Of a stretch of 53,764 nucleotides of DNA, positions 26,426-36,323 are shown in pieces; position 1 is the first letter of the stretch, and each line of letters opens with the position of its first letter. Made by a program: the position numbers and the translations under genes. Under the pieces are notes generated by a model, which worked only from the letters and a program-made list of their open reading frames with translations, did not search any database and was not told where the DNA came from. Source of the DNA: JACQFZ01 sp036381895. Lineage in GTDB: Bacteria > Pseudomonadota > Gammaproteobacteria > Acidiferrobacterales > Sulfurifustaceae. The DNA lies in the NCBI GenBank assembly GCA_036381895.1, contig DASVBY010000104.1, forward strand, positions 1-53,764, read 5' to 3'.

Positions 26426-27055
26426 CTAAGGTTCCTGGCTTCCCCGACGGGCGCGTTCCGCCCGACTGCCGGGACCGACCGCGAGCCGGCCGTTTTCGCG
26501 CTCGACGGGAAAGCGGCGGATCATCGGCTCATAGCAAAGCACCACCCCCTTCTCGCTGCACCCCTGATAGGTGACATGCAGTGTGAAGCCCCTCGCCGCC
26601 GGCTCCTCGAGCGATAGGCGCAGGTCGACGGTTCCTCGATAAACGGCGGTTCGGCCGAAGAACTCGTCCGTGACGATCTCGGCAGGCGGCAGCGAAACCG
26701 CGCGGAGGCGCGGCGCCGGCGCGCCGTTCGGGGCGGTGATATCGAACCGCAACTGCTCGCGATAGAGATAGCAGCACTCGTCGATCGTGAAGCGGACGCC
26801 GAGGGTATCTCGAGCGAGCGCCGCTACCTGCACCTGGAACGCGCGCTCGGGATCCACCGGGGCAGCCGCCGGCGGCGCAATCAGGAAGTCGGCGCCGGAT
26901 CGGGCCTGAACCGTCGACACGAGGCCTTGCAGGGGGAGTTCCGCCCGGTTGTGCGACGTCTCCGGCGCCGGGCCGCGCTCAACCCCGTCTGCCGGCAACG
27001 TGTCGGCGGACAGGGGTGCAGCCGCGAGGAGCAGTGAGGCCAGTAGCCCGATCAT
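26426..27055 (-). CDS. Stand-alone DsbD N-terminal (alpha) domain-like periplasmic protein
   Basis: A 209-residue protein starting in an ATGA overlap with the cutA stop. Residues 1-17 form a signal peptide. Residues about 64-188 match the DsbD alpha domain, including FTIDECCYLYREQLRF, TDEFFGRTAVYRG, and YQGC...CYEP with C166 and C174. In E. coli DsbD the equivalent cysteines are CX5C; here they are CX7C. A cysteine pair also replaces the usual Gly-Tyr before YLYR (C94, C95). The membrane and thioredoxin domains of DsbD are absent: only 144 bp separate the stop from aroQ. It may be a shortened dsbD retained next to cutA, its usual neighbour, or a specialised periplasmic thiol protein. Its redox partner is unknown. 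Confidence 0.75.
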   Translation of the reverse strand: MIGLLASLLLAAAPLSADTLPADGVERGPAPETSHNRAELPLQGLVSTVQARSGADFLIAPPAAAPVDPERAFQVQVAALARDTLGVRFTIDECCYLYREQLRFDITAPNGAPAPRLRAVSLPPAEIVTDEFFGRTAVYRGTVDLRLSLEEPAARGFTLHVTYQGCSEKGVVLCYEPMIRRFPVERENGRLAVGPGSRAERARRGSQEP

Positions 27056-27381
27056 GGCGTGCGGTCCGGGGCGACGATCCACGCGAGGTACGCCGGCAAA
27101 CCGGCATCGATCGACACAGCCACGATTTCGGGAAGCTCGTAGGGGTGCAGCTCCCGGATGCGCTGCTCGACCCTGCCGTAGTTGGCTCGAGATACTTTCA
27201 TGATGAGTAAATGCTCACTAGCCGTTTCGATGTTGCCCTTCCACCGGTAAACCGATTCCATCGGCGGGAGCATATTGACGCAGGCAGCGAGACCGCTCTC
27301 GACCAGGCTTCGCGCGATACGGCGGCCCGATTCCGCGTCCGGGCAGGTGGTGAATGCCAACAGCGGCGACTCTGAATCCAT
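27052..27381 (-). CDS. cutA: Divalent-cation tolerance protein CutA
   Basis: A 109-residue CutA1. It has AFTTCPDAESGRRIARSLVESGLAACVNMLP, the MESVYRWKG segment, and HPYELPEIVAVSI near the C-terminus, all typical of this trimeric PII-like fold. It is linked to metal tolerance, though its molecular role is uncertain. The ATG at 27381 has a GAGGTG ribosome-binding site 5 nt upstream and gives the standard length; the open frame continues further upstream. It diverges from groES across the CIRCE-containing gap and is coupled to the DsbD-like gene. Confidence 0.95.
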   Translation of the reverse strand: MDSESPLLAFTTCPDAESGRRIARSLVESGLAACVNMLPPMESVYRWKGNIETASEHLLIMKVSRANYGRVEQRIRELHPYELPEIVAVSIDAGLPAYLAWIVAPDRTP

Positions 27382-27417
27382 GAAAACACCTCGCGGGCTT
27401 TTGTAGGGGGAGCTGTT

Positions 27418-27446
27418 CTTGACAACCCCCAGGGGAGACATAATCA
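27418..27446 (+). promoter_or_regulatory. groES-groEL promoter region
   Basis: CTTGACA at 27418-27424 supplies a consensus -35 box. Downstream, CATAAT (27439-27444, spacing 14) or TAATCA (27441-27446, spacing 16) can act as the -10 box. The shorter spacing resembles heat-shock sigma-32 promoters, while the TTGACA hexamer suits the housekeeping sigma factor. The CIRCE operator starts one base after this region. Confidence 0.6.
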
Positions 27447-27473
27447 TTAGCACTCACCAACGAGGAGTGCTAA
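27447..27473 (+). promoter_or_regulatory. CIRCE operator (HrcA-binding site)
   Basis: The sequence TTAGCACTC, nine spacer bases (27456-27464), then GAGTGCTAA is a perfect match to the CIRCE inverted repeat bound by the heat-shock repressor HrcA. It lies at the expected transcription start of groES-groEL, so binding would block transcription at normal temperature. It also lies 66 bp upstream of the divergent cutA start codon. Confidence 0.97.
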
Positions 27474-27598
27474 CAGCCCCGCCCGACAGCGGCGGGGCTG
27501 CGACCTATCGGGCCGCGGCCTTAGGGCCGCCGGTCAAGTATAAGGAGGAAACGCACTTTATGACCGCTCAAGCCATCGCTTCCAAAGGAGCAACCGAA

Positions 27599-27889
27599 GT
27601 GAAAATCCGTCCATTGCACGACCGCGTCATTGTAAAGCGCATCGAGGAGGAGCGCCGTAGCCCCGGCGGGATCGTGATCCCCGACACCGCGAAAGAGAAG
27701 CCGATCCAGGGTGAGGTGCTCGCCGTCGGCAAGGGCAAGCTCCTCGAGAACGGCGAGATCCGCCCGCTCGATGTGAAGGTCGGCGACAAGGTGCTGTTCG
27801 GCAAGTACTCGGGCACCGAGGTGAAGATCGGGAACGAAGAGCTGCTCGTGATGCGCGAAGAAGACATCATGGGCGTCATCGAAGGATAA
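27599..27889 (+). CDS. groES: Co-chaperonin GroES
   Basis: A 96-residue GroES when started at the GTG at 27599, which has AAAGGAG 8 nt upstream. Motifs are KIRPLHDRVIVKRI, the mobile loop ERRSPGGIVIPDTAKEKP that contacts GroEL, and GTEVKIGNEELLVMREEDIMGVI. An in-frame ATG at 27560, with its own AAGGAGG site, would add 13 residues (MTAQAIASKGATE) not found in GroES; either start could be used. It caps the GroEL cavity during protein folding. groEL follows 30 bp downstream, and a CIRCE site precedes the unit. Confidence 0.95.
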   Translation: MKIRPLHDRVIVKRIEEERRSPGGIVIPDTAKEKPIQGEVLAVGKGKLLENGEIRPLDVKVGDKVLFGKYSGTEVKIGNEELLVMREEDIMGVIEG

Positions 27890-27919
27890 ACCGAAGCAAG
27901 AATTTGGAGACGTTCGGAT

Positions 27920-29557
<1,638 letters not shown>

Positions 29558-29579
29558 GGCCGGCCGAACCGGTACGGAG

Positions 29580-29609
29580 AAAGGCCCCGGCAACGGGGCC
29601 TTTCTTTTT
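29580..29609 (+). terminator. Rho-independent terminator of groES-groEL
   Basis: A 10-bp perfect stem (AAAGGCCCCG/CGGGGCCTTT) with a GCAA tetraloop is followed by CTTTTT, 22 bp after the groEL stop. This is a textbook intrinsic terminator. Confidence 0.93.
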
Positions 29610-29721
29610 GCCTTGCGTCGCGCTTTCGTGCCCGCCATCCTTGGCGCGACCTGGCGGCGCGGTTGAACCGCGGTCCGGCCTTCTGTCGGCGAACGTTCGA
29701 AGCCCTCGCTCGCCTCGTGCC

Positions 29722-30360
29722 TCAGCGCTTTCGGATCACGCTCACGCCGTCGCGCAGCGGCAGCATTACGCACTCGACGCGCGTATCGGTGCGCACTCGA
29801 TCGTTGAAGTGCGCCACCGCCCTGTCCGAAGCGGCCTGCGGCGCGAGCACCCTGCCGTACCAGAGCACGTTGTCGGCGACGATGACGCCGCCGGTCCGAA
29901 GGAGCGACAGCGCGCGCTCGTAGTAATTGCCGTAGTTCTCCTTGTCCGCGTCGATGAAGACGAAATCGAACGGCGCCTCCGCGCCGAGCGTGGCGAGGGT
30001 GTCGAGCGCGGGTCCGCGCCGCAGCGCGATCTTCTTGCCGTGCGGACTGCGCGCGAAGAAGCGCTCGGCGATATCGGCGTGCCTCGGATCGATTTCGCAG
30101 GTGATCAGGCGCCCATCGGGCGGCAGCGCTTCGGCCATCGCGAGCGCCGAGTAGCCCGTGAACGTGCCGATCTCGAGGACGCGCCGGGCGCCGGTCAGGC
30201 GCACGAGCAGCTGCAGCAGCGCGGCCTCGAGCGGCCCCACCACCATCTGAGCGTCGGCGCAGTTTCTGGTAGTGTACGCCTGCAGCTCGGCGAGGAGCGG
30301 CGAGGGCGCCGAGGAATGCGCTTCGCAGTACGATTCGATAGCCGCGGGTACGAGCTCCAT
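29722..30360 (-). CDS. SAM-dependent O-methyltransferase (catechol/caffeoyl-CoA type)
   Basis: A 212-residue methyltransferase_3 family protein. VLEIGTFTGYSALAMAEALP binds SAM; FIDADKENYGNYYERALSLLRTGGVIVADNVLWYGRV holds the metal-site and substrate motifs typical of catechol and caffeoyl-CoA O-methyltransferases. The bacterial substrate is unknown. A GGAG site lies close to the ATG at 30360; the frame runs on far upstream antisense to glnE, but that extension is not coding. The gene diverges from glnE and converges on groEL. Confidence 0.88.
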   Translation of the reverse strand: MELVPAAIESYCEAHSSAPSPLLAELQAYTTRNCADAQMVVGPLEAALLQLLVRLTGARRVLEIGTFTGYSALAMAEALPPDGRLITCEIDPRHADIAERFFARSPHGKKIALRRGPALDTLATLGAEAPFDFVFIDADKENYGNYYERALSLLRTGGVIVADNVLWYGRVLAPQAASDRAVAHFNDRVRTDTRVECVMLPLRDGVSVIRKR

Positions 30361-30471
30361 GTTCTCCACTCCACGTCCTACTGCGACCACTCTAGCCGAG
30401 GCGCGCGTCCCGCAGCCACCCGGCGGAGCACGGAACCGCGCCGCCTGCGCGCCCGCATCGCGAGGGCATTC

Positions 30472-33348
30472 ATGAGCACGCCGGAGCGCTCGGCGGCCGC
30501 GACGCTCGCCGGGATACCGGCTGCGCTGCGGCCGCCGGTCGAGGCGCGCTGGCGCGCGCTCGCCGCCGAACTCGATGCGGCGGCACGCACGGACGGCGCG
30601 GCGGCAGCACTCGCCGCGCTCCCGCGCGTCTTCGCCTGCAGCGAGTTCGTCGCGCAGGCGGCCGAGCGCGACCCGGCGCTCGTGCGGGAGCTGCTCGAGA
30701 GCCCGAGTCTGCTGCGGCCTTATGCCGCCGGGGAGCTCGCGTCCGAGGTGCGGCGCGCGGCGGCGACGGCGGTAGACGAAGCGGGGCTCAAAGCGGCGCT
30801 GCGCCGGTTGCGGCGACGGGAGATGGTACGCCTGGCCTGGCGCGACATCGCCGGGGAGGCGACGCTCGATGAAGTGCTCGCAACGCTCTCCGAGCTCGCG
30901 GATGCCAGCATCGATGCCGCGCTCGCGTGGCTCACCGCGCGGTTCGAGGCCGAGTACGGCTCGCCGCGCTCGACGCGCGGCGAGCCGGTGCGGCTCGTCG
31001 TGCTCGCCCTGGGGAAGCTCGGCGGCGGGGAGCTCAACTTCTCCTCGGACGTCGATCTCGTATTCGCCTTCGCCGAGGAGGGCGAGCTCGCGGGGCCGCG
31101 CGGGCTCAGCCACAGCGAGTTCTTCCTGCGGCTGTGTCAGGCGCTCATTCGCGTGCTGGCCGAGCCGACCGCCGACGGATTCGTCTTCCGCGTCGACACC
31201 CGTCTGCGCCCCTTCGGCGCGAGCGGCCCGCTCGCGCTTTCGTTCGACGCCATGGAGCACTACTACCAGGTCCATGGGCGCGAATGGGAGCGCTATGCCC
31301 TCATCAAGGCGCGCGCCTGCGCCGGCGACCGCGCGGCCGGGGAGGAGCTGCTGGCGCAGCTGCGGCCGTTCGTGTATCGCCGCTACATCGATTTCGGTGC
31401 ACTCGCGGCGATCCGCGAGATGAAGGAGCTGATCGCGCGCGAGGTCGAACGCCGCTCCATGGCGGGCAACATCAAGCTCGGGCCGGGCGGGATTCGCGAG
31501 ATCGAGTTCGTCGCGCAGGCGCTGCAGCTCATCCGCGGCGGGCGCGAGCCTGCGCTGCAGCAGCGCGCGACGCTCGCCGCGCTCGGCGCGCTCGCGCGCG
31601 CCGGCCATCTCGAGCCGCGCGCGCTCGAGGAGCTGCGCGCGGCATACGAGTTTCTCCGCCGCAGCGAGCACTGCCTGCAGATGGTCGCGGATCAGCAGGT
31701 CCACGACCTGCCGCGCGAGCCGCTCGAGCAGGCACGGCTCGCGTACGCCATGGGCTACGCGGACTGGGCGTCGTACAGCGAGGCGCTCGAGCACCACCGC
31801 CGGATCGTGCATGCGCACTTCAACGACCTGCTCGGCGCCGAGCGCCGTGGCGGCGAGGCGAGGGATGACTACGCGGCGCTCTGGTCGGAGGCGCTCGACC
31901 AGGAGCGGGCCGCCGCGGTGCTGCGCGCGGCCGGCTACCGCGACCCAGCGGCCGTGCTCGCGCTCCTCGGGGAGCTGCGTTCGAGCACCATGTACGAAGC
32001 GCTGTCGAGCGAAGGCCGCGCGCGTCTCGATCGGCTGCTGCCGCTGCTGCTGCGCGAGACCGCGCGCGCCGCGACGCCGGACGTCACCATCGCGCGCCTG
32101 GTGCGTCTTTGCGAGGCGATCGGCCGCCGCACCGCGTACTTCGCGCTGCTGATCGAGAACCCGCACGCGCTCACGCAGCTCGTCGGTCTGGCCGCCGCGA
32201 GCCCGTGGATCGCCGACTGGATCAGCCGCTACCCGGTGCTGCTCGATGAGCTGCTCGATCCGCGCGGCCTCTACCAGCTTCCGGAGCGCGCCGCGCTCGA
32301 GGCCGAGCTCGCCGGCCGGCTCGCGTCGCTCGCCGGCAGTCTCGAAGCGCAGATGGATGCGCTGCGGGAGTTCAAGAACGCGTACCTGCTGCGCGTCGCC
32401 GCGGCCGACATAGGGCCCGGACTGCCGCCCGATCGGGTGGGAGTACACCTCGCGCAGCTCGCCGACGTGCTGCTCGCGGCGAGCCTCGATCTATCCTGGC
32501 AGATGCTGGTCGAGCGCCACGGCCCCCCGGGCGGGGACGCCCGCTGCCCGGACCCGGGGTTCGCGGTGATCGGCTACGGCAAGCTCGGCAGCCTGGAGCT
32601 CGGCTATGCCTCGGACCTCGACATGATCTTCCTGTACGACGATGCCGAAGGCGCCACCACGCAGGGACCGCGGCCGATCCCGAACGAGCTCTACTTCGCG
32701 CGTCTCGGACAGCGCCTGATTCATCTCCTGACCACGCGCACCGCCGCCGGCAGCCTGTACGAGGTCGACATGCGCCTGCGGCCGAGCGGCAACGCCGGGC
32801 CGCTGGTGACGAGCCTTAGCGCCTTCGCGCGCTACCAGCGGGAGCAGGCCTGGACCTGGGAGCACCAGGCGCTGGTGCGTGCGCGGGCAGTGGCCGGGAA
32901 ACCGGCGCTGCGCGCCGCCTTCGAAGCGACGCGCCTTGCCGTGCTGTGTCAGCCGCGCGAGGAGGCGAAGCTGCGCGCGGACGTGGCCGCCATGCGCACG
33001 CGCATGGCGGCGGCGCGCGGTGTGGCGGCGGATGGCTTCGACGTGAAGCATGACCGCGGAGGTATCGTCGATATCGAATTTATGGTGCAATACTGGGTCT
33101 TGCGGTGGGCGCACGCCCACCCCGAGATCGCTCGCCCCACGGACAACATCCACATCCTGGAAGCGCTCGCCGGCTCGGGGCTGATCCCCGCCGACTGGGC
33201 GCAGACGTTGGCGGACGCGTACCGCCGCTGCCTCGCGGTCGAGCAGCGAATCAAGCTCATGGAGCAGGGAACGCGGGTTGCGCCGGCCGCGCTTGGCGAC
33301 GTTCCGCAGGCGGTGATAAGTATCTGGAACCAGGTTTTCGAGGAGTAA
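30472..33348 (+). CDS. glnE: Bifunctional glutamine synthetase adenylyltransferase/deadenylase
   Basis: A 958-residue GlnE with two nucleotidyltransferase halves. The first (deadenylase) carries LALGKLGGGELNFSSDVDLVF near residue 180; the second (adenylylase) has GYGKLGSLELGYASDLDMIF near residue 700. Each is followed by a helical bundle, as in E. coli GlnE (946 residues). It adenylylates or deadenylylates glutamine synthetase in response to PII proteins. The ATG at 30472 follows GAGGG; the open frame continues upstream antisense to the methyltransferase but has no family similarity. ilvE starts 4 bp after the stop. Confidence 0.97.
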   Translation: MSTPERSAAATLAGIPAALRPPVEARWRALAAELDAAARTDGAAAALAALPRVFACSEFVAQAAERDPALVRELLESPSLLRPYAAGELASEVRRAAATAVDEAGLKAALRRLRRREMVRLAWRDIAGEATLDEVLATLSELADASIDAALAWLTARFEAEYGSPRSTRGEPVRLVVLALGKLGGGELNFSSDVDLVFAFAEEGELAGPRGLSHSEFFLRLCQALIRVLAEPTADGFVFRVDTRLRPFGASGPLALSFDAMEHYYQVHGREWERYALIKARACAGDRAAGEELLAQLRPFVYRRYIDFGALAAIREMKELIAREVERRSMAGNIKLGPGGIREIEFVAQALQLIRGGREPALQQRATLAALGALARAGHLEPRALEELRAAYEFLRRSEHCLQMVADQQVHDLPREPLEQARLAYAMGYADWASYSEALEHHRRIVHAHFNDLLGAERRGGEARDDYAALWSEALDQERAAAVLRAAGYRDPAAVLALLGELRSSTMYEALSSEGRARLDRLLPLLLRETARAATPDVTIARLVRLCEAIGRRTAYFALLIENPHALTQLVGLAAASPWIADWISRYPVLLDELLDPRGLYQLPERAALEAELAGRLASLAGSLEAQMDALREFKNAYLLRVAAADIGPGLPPDRVGVHLAQLADVLLAASLDLSWQMLVERHGPPGGDARCPDPGFAVIGYGKLGSLELGYASDLDMIFLYDDAEGATTQGPRPIPNELYFARLGQRLIHLLTTRTAAGSLYEVDMRLRPSGNAGPLVTSLSAFARYQREQAWTWEHQALVRARAVAGKPALRAAFEATRLAVLCQPREEAKLRADVAAMRTRMAAARGVAADGFDVKHDRGGIVDIEFMVQYWVLRWAHAHPEIARPTDNIHILEALAGSGLIPADWAQTLADAYRRCLAVEQRIKLMEQGTRVAPAALGDVPQAVISIWNQVFEE

Positions 33349-33352
33349 AGCG

Positions 33353-34276
33353 ATGTCGATGGCCGATCGCGATGGCGTCATCTGGTACGACGGCAAGCTT
33401 GTGCCGTGGCGCGAGGCGACGACGCACGTGCTGACGCACACGCTGCACTACGGCATGGGCGCGTTCGAAGGCATTCGCGCGTACAAGACGGCGAAGGGCA
33501 CCGCGGTGTTCCGGCTGAAGGAGCACACGCAACGGCTGTTCAACTCGGCGCGCATTCTCGGCATGCCGATGCCGTACGACCAGGACACCATCAACCGCGC
33601 GATCCTCACCACGATTCGCGAGAACCAGCTCGCCGAGGCCTACATCCGGCCGATGTGCTTCTACGGCAGCGAAGGCATGGGCCTGCGCGCGGACAATCTC
33701 AGGGTGCACGTGATCGTCGCCGCATGGGAATGGGGCGCATATCTCGGCGAGGACGGCATGAAGAAGGGCATTCGCGTCCGCACCTCGTCGTACAACCGCC
33801 ACCACCCGAACGTCGCCATGTGCCGCGCCAAGGCGAACGGCAACTACATCAACTCGATGCTCGCGTTGAGCGAGGCGATCGCCGCGGGCGCGGACGAGGC
33901 GCTGCTGCTCGATACCGAGGGGTACGTGTCCGAAGGCAGCGGCGAGAACGTCTTCATCGTGCGCAGCGGCCAGCTCGTCACACCCGACCTCACCGCCGCA
34001 CTCGACGGCATCACGCGCGACACCGTTATCAAGCTCGCGGAGGAGAACGGCATCAAGGTGATCGTGCGGCGGATCACGCGCGACGAGGTGTACATTGCCG
34101 ACGAGGCGTTCTTCACCGGCACCGCCGCGGAAGTGACGCCGATCCGCGAAGTCGACGGCCGCCCGATCGGCAGCGGCAGCCGCGGACCGATCACCGAGCG
34201 GCTGCAGAGTCTTTACTTCGACCAGGTCCACGGCCGGCGGGATGCGCATCCCGAATGGCTGACGCCGGTCGGCTAG
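33353..34276 (+). CDS. ilvE: Branched-chain amino acid aminotransferase
   Basis: A 307-residue class IV PLP aminotransferase. Conserved parts are HTLHYGMGAFEGIRAY, CRAKANGNYINSMLA with K160 as the PLP lysine, EGYVSEGSGENVFIV, and DEAFFTGTAAEVTPIREVDGR. It catalyses the last transamination of Val, Ile and Leu synthesis. It is closely spaced after glnE (4 bp) and before the zinc-finger gene (14 bp). Confidence 0.97.
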   Translation: MSMADRDGVIWYDGKLVPWREATTHVLTHTLHYGMGAFEGIRAYKTAKGTAVFRLKEHTQRLFNSARILGMPMPYDQDTINRAILTTIRENQLAEAYIRPMCFYGSEGMGLRADNLRVHVIVAAWEWGAYLGEDGMKKGIRVRTSSYNRHHPNVAMCRAKANGNYINSMLALSEAIAAGADEALLLDTEGYVSEGSGENVFIVRSGQLVTPDLTAALDGITRDTVIKLAEENGIKVIVRRITRDEVYIADEAFFTGTAAEVTPIREVDGRPIGSGSRGPITERLQSLYFDQVHGRRDAHPEWLTPVG

Positions 34277-34290
34277 CGAGGGTCCGTTCC

Positions 34291-34500
34291 ATGCACCGAA
34301 CCGAAGGCCCGGCGCTCGACAACGTGATGCCGCCGAACGCGCAGAGCCGCTACGAGATCACGCGCGCGGATCTGCCGCTCCACTGTCCGATGAAGGGCAT
34401 GAGCCTGTGGAACTCGCACCCGCGCGTTTATCTGCCGGTCGAGGAGACCGGCGAGGCGCGCTGCCCGTACTGCGGGGCGGTCTACGTCCTCAAGGACTAG
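34291..34500 (+). CDS. Small CHCC-type zinc-finger protein
   Basis: A 69-residue protein whose C-terminal half has the pattern C-H-C-C (LHCPMKG, NSHPRVYLPV, ARCPYCGAVYVL) of the zf-CHCC family. That family includes the NDUFS6-like zinc subunit of complex I and many small bacterial proteins of unknown role. GAGG lies 7 nt before the ATG at 34291. It is probably co-transcribed with ilvE and precedes the LPS region, an order seen in other proteobacteria. Confidence 0.85.
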   Translation: MHRTEGPALDNVMPPNAQSRYEITRADLPLHCPMKGMSLWNSHPRVYLPVEETGEARCPYCGAVYVLKD

Positions 34501-34806
34501 CCGCACCGCACCGCCCTCCCGATCGCCCGAATAAACGCTGCAGGGCCGGTCTTCGTCGCATCCGGCAGGGTGGAGAAATGCGCGCGAGCGGATCGGCGCC
34601 GCTCGACACCGCGACCGCCGCGTGCATCGGCGATAGCGATTGCGTCGTAGCGATCCGGGTTCGCCGCTCTTCGCTCCCGCAACACCTCCGGCAGACAGTC
34701 TCCGCGCCGGTCCGCCGGGCGGAGCCGGCACGCACCGGCGCGGGCCGCCCAGCACTACGCGCCAGCACGCCGCCGCGTTCCAAGTGCGATGCGGGACGCC
34801 GCCGCA
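34501..34806. other. Intergenic region without a recognised gene
   Basis: A 306-bp gap between two convergent genes (zinc finger and GNAT-hydrolase). Short frames on both strands are Arg/Ala-rich and have no protein-like motif. No clear terminator hairpin with a T-tract was found. Confidence 0.5.
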
Positions 34807-36093
34807 CTAGCCGAGCTCGGGCAGGAGCTCGCGCTCCCAGAGGGACTCGGCTAACTCCGTCCGGAAGAAGCCAAAATGGCCGATGCGCGCGACGCCGATG
34901 TCCTGCGGCGCGAAACGCTTCATCGTGCGGGGAGCGTTCACGTAGAAGCCGTGCATCGACTCGGTATTGCGGGCGGACATGAATTCGTCGTCGGTGAACG
35001 AAAGCGACACGATCGGGGTTCGCACCGACGCGTAGAGCGCGCGGGCGGCTTCGCCCTCGACGCCGGCCGCATACTCCGGATGCAGGCACCAGCGGCGCCA
35101 CTGGCGCATGACGCCGGCCGGCAGGTCCCCGACGATGCCGAGCCGCTTGCCCGGGAAATACCCGAACAGCGGCACGAGCAGCGGTACGAGCACGAACCAG
35201 AGGACCCACACCCGGCGCCTGACCGGTTCGGCGTTCTCGCGCCAGTAGCCGCTGCCGGTGCCGATCGTGATGAACTTCGCGACCCGTTCCCGGTTCGGCA
35301 CGAAGGGAATGATCTGCCCGCCGAGGCTGTGGCCGATCCAGTACACGGGTCGTCCGGGCACGCGCGCCGCGAGCGCGTCGAGCGCGGCGGCGCAGTCGTA
35401 GCGGGCCCAGTCGATGATGTCCGCGCGCAGACGGCGGAGCGGGCCGGCACGCGAGAGTCCCATGCCGCGAAAGTCGAACGTGAGCGCAAGCATCCCCCGG
35501 CGTGCGAGCCACGAAGCGAACGCCGCATAATAGGGCTGGGCCACGCCCATCGCCGGAACGATCACAACGCCCGCGCGCGCCGCGCCCTCGGGCGTGAAGA
35601 CCCGTGCCGTGATCATCGCGCCATCGGGGGTGGGGAGCGTTTCCTGCAGGAATCCCGTCGCATCCTCGGTCGCGAGCGTTTTGCGCATGAGAACGGCGCT
35701 GTTCGGGCAGAGCTCGGCGTACTCGCGCGTACGGCGTATCGCCTCCGGTGCATGCTCGCGCGGCAGCTTGGTGTACCCGCGGCGCGCGAAGAATGGTTCC
35801 GCGCCTTCGGTCAGCAAATAGATCTCGCTGGCGCCGTGTTTCCGTGCCTCGTTCTCCGCATGCGCGACGAGGCGGCTGCCGATGCCCGCCCGCCGCCGGA
35901 CGGGCTTCACGGCGAGCGAGCGCAGCAAGGCGACGGGTCCGAAGCATCCGATTCCGACGACGCCATCCGGCGCGTTCCCCACACCTGCCGCGAAGAACCG
36001 TACATAGCCGTCGCCAAGGTCCGCGGTCGGCAGCCCGCTTTGGCGCAGCAGCTCGAGAACCGCCTCGTCGGCGGCGATTTCCTTGATTTGCAT
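34807..36093 (-). CDS. GNAT (ArsN2-like) acetyltransferase fused to alpha/beta hydrolase
   Basis: A 428-residue continuous frame with two domains. Residues about 1-140 are a GNAT acetyltransferase resembling the ArsN2 group: LLRQSGLPTADL, LLRSLAVKPVRRRAGIG with the acetyl-CoA loop (residues 66-72), IYLLTEGAEPFFARRGY and LCPNSAVLMRKTL. Residues about 155-428 are an alpha/beta hydrolase of the COG4757 type, with FDFRGMGLS, nucleophile motif GHSLGG (S256), a hydrophobic stretch (295-313), the acidic DDE near 369 and the likely catalytic His in IGHFGFFR (H406). No ars genes are nearby. The substrates are unknown. The gene stands alone, divergent from waaF. Confidence 0.8.
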   Translation of the reverse strand: MQIKEIAADEAVLELLRQSGLPTADLGDGYVRFFAAGVGNAPDGVVGIGCFGPVALLRSLAVKPVRRRAGIGSRLVAHAENEARKHGASEIYLLTEGAEPFFARRGYTKLPREHAPEAIRRTREYAELCPNSAVLMRKTLATEDATGFLQETLPTPDGAMITARVFTPEGAARAGVVIVPAMGVAQPYYAAFASWLARRGMLALTFDFRGMGLSRAGPLRRLRADIIDWARYDCAAALDALAARVPGRPVYWIGHSLGGQIIPFVPNRERVAKFITIGTGSGYWRENAEPVRRRVWVLWFVLVPLLVPLFGYFPGKRLGIVGDLPAGVMRQWRRWCLHPEYAAGVEGEAARALYASVRTPIVSLSFTDDEFMSARNTESMHGFYVNAPRTMKRFAPQDIGVARIGHFGFFRTELAESLWERELLPELG

Positions 36094-36284
36094 CGCAGCT
36101 TACACAGACCGATCCGTCCCTCGATGGCTCTCGCACGAACGCCTGGGGCCGGGAACCCCTGTCGACCGCCGCGCCGACCTCGAGATCCGACCGTGGAAGG
36201 TTACCACGAGCATCGGTTGCGGTTCGGGCCGAAGGAGGCCAACACTCCAGGGTACGCACGACGGCACGCTACGCACCATCGCGC

Positions 36285-36314
36285 TTGCTGCGCTCTTTTC
36301 ACGCGGCCTACAAT
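36285..36314 (+). promoter_or_regulatory. Probable sigma-70 promoter upstream of waaF
   Basis: TTGCTG (36285-36290) and TACAAT (36309-36314) are separated by 18 bp, close to the housekeeping consensus. Transcription would start near 36321, leaving a leader of about 130 nt before the waaF start. Confidence 0.5.
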
Positions 36315-36323
36315 CGCCACTCC

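Noticed and set aside
29722..32448. Long minus-strand frame extending the O-methyltransferase across glnE
   Set aside because: Only the part from 30360 downward matches the methyltransferase family; the rest is antisense to glnE.
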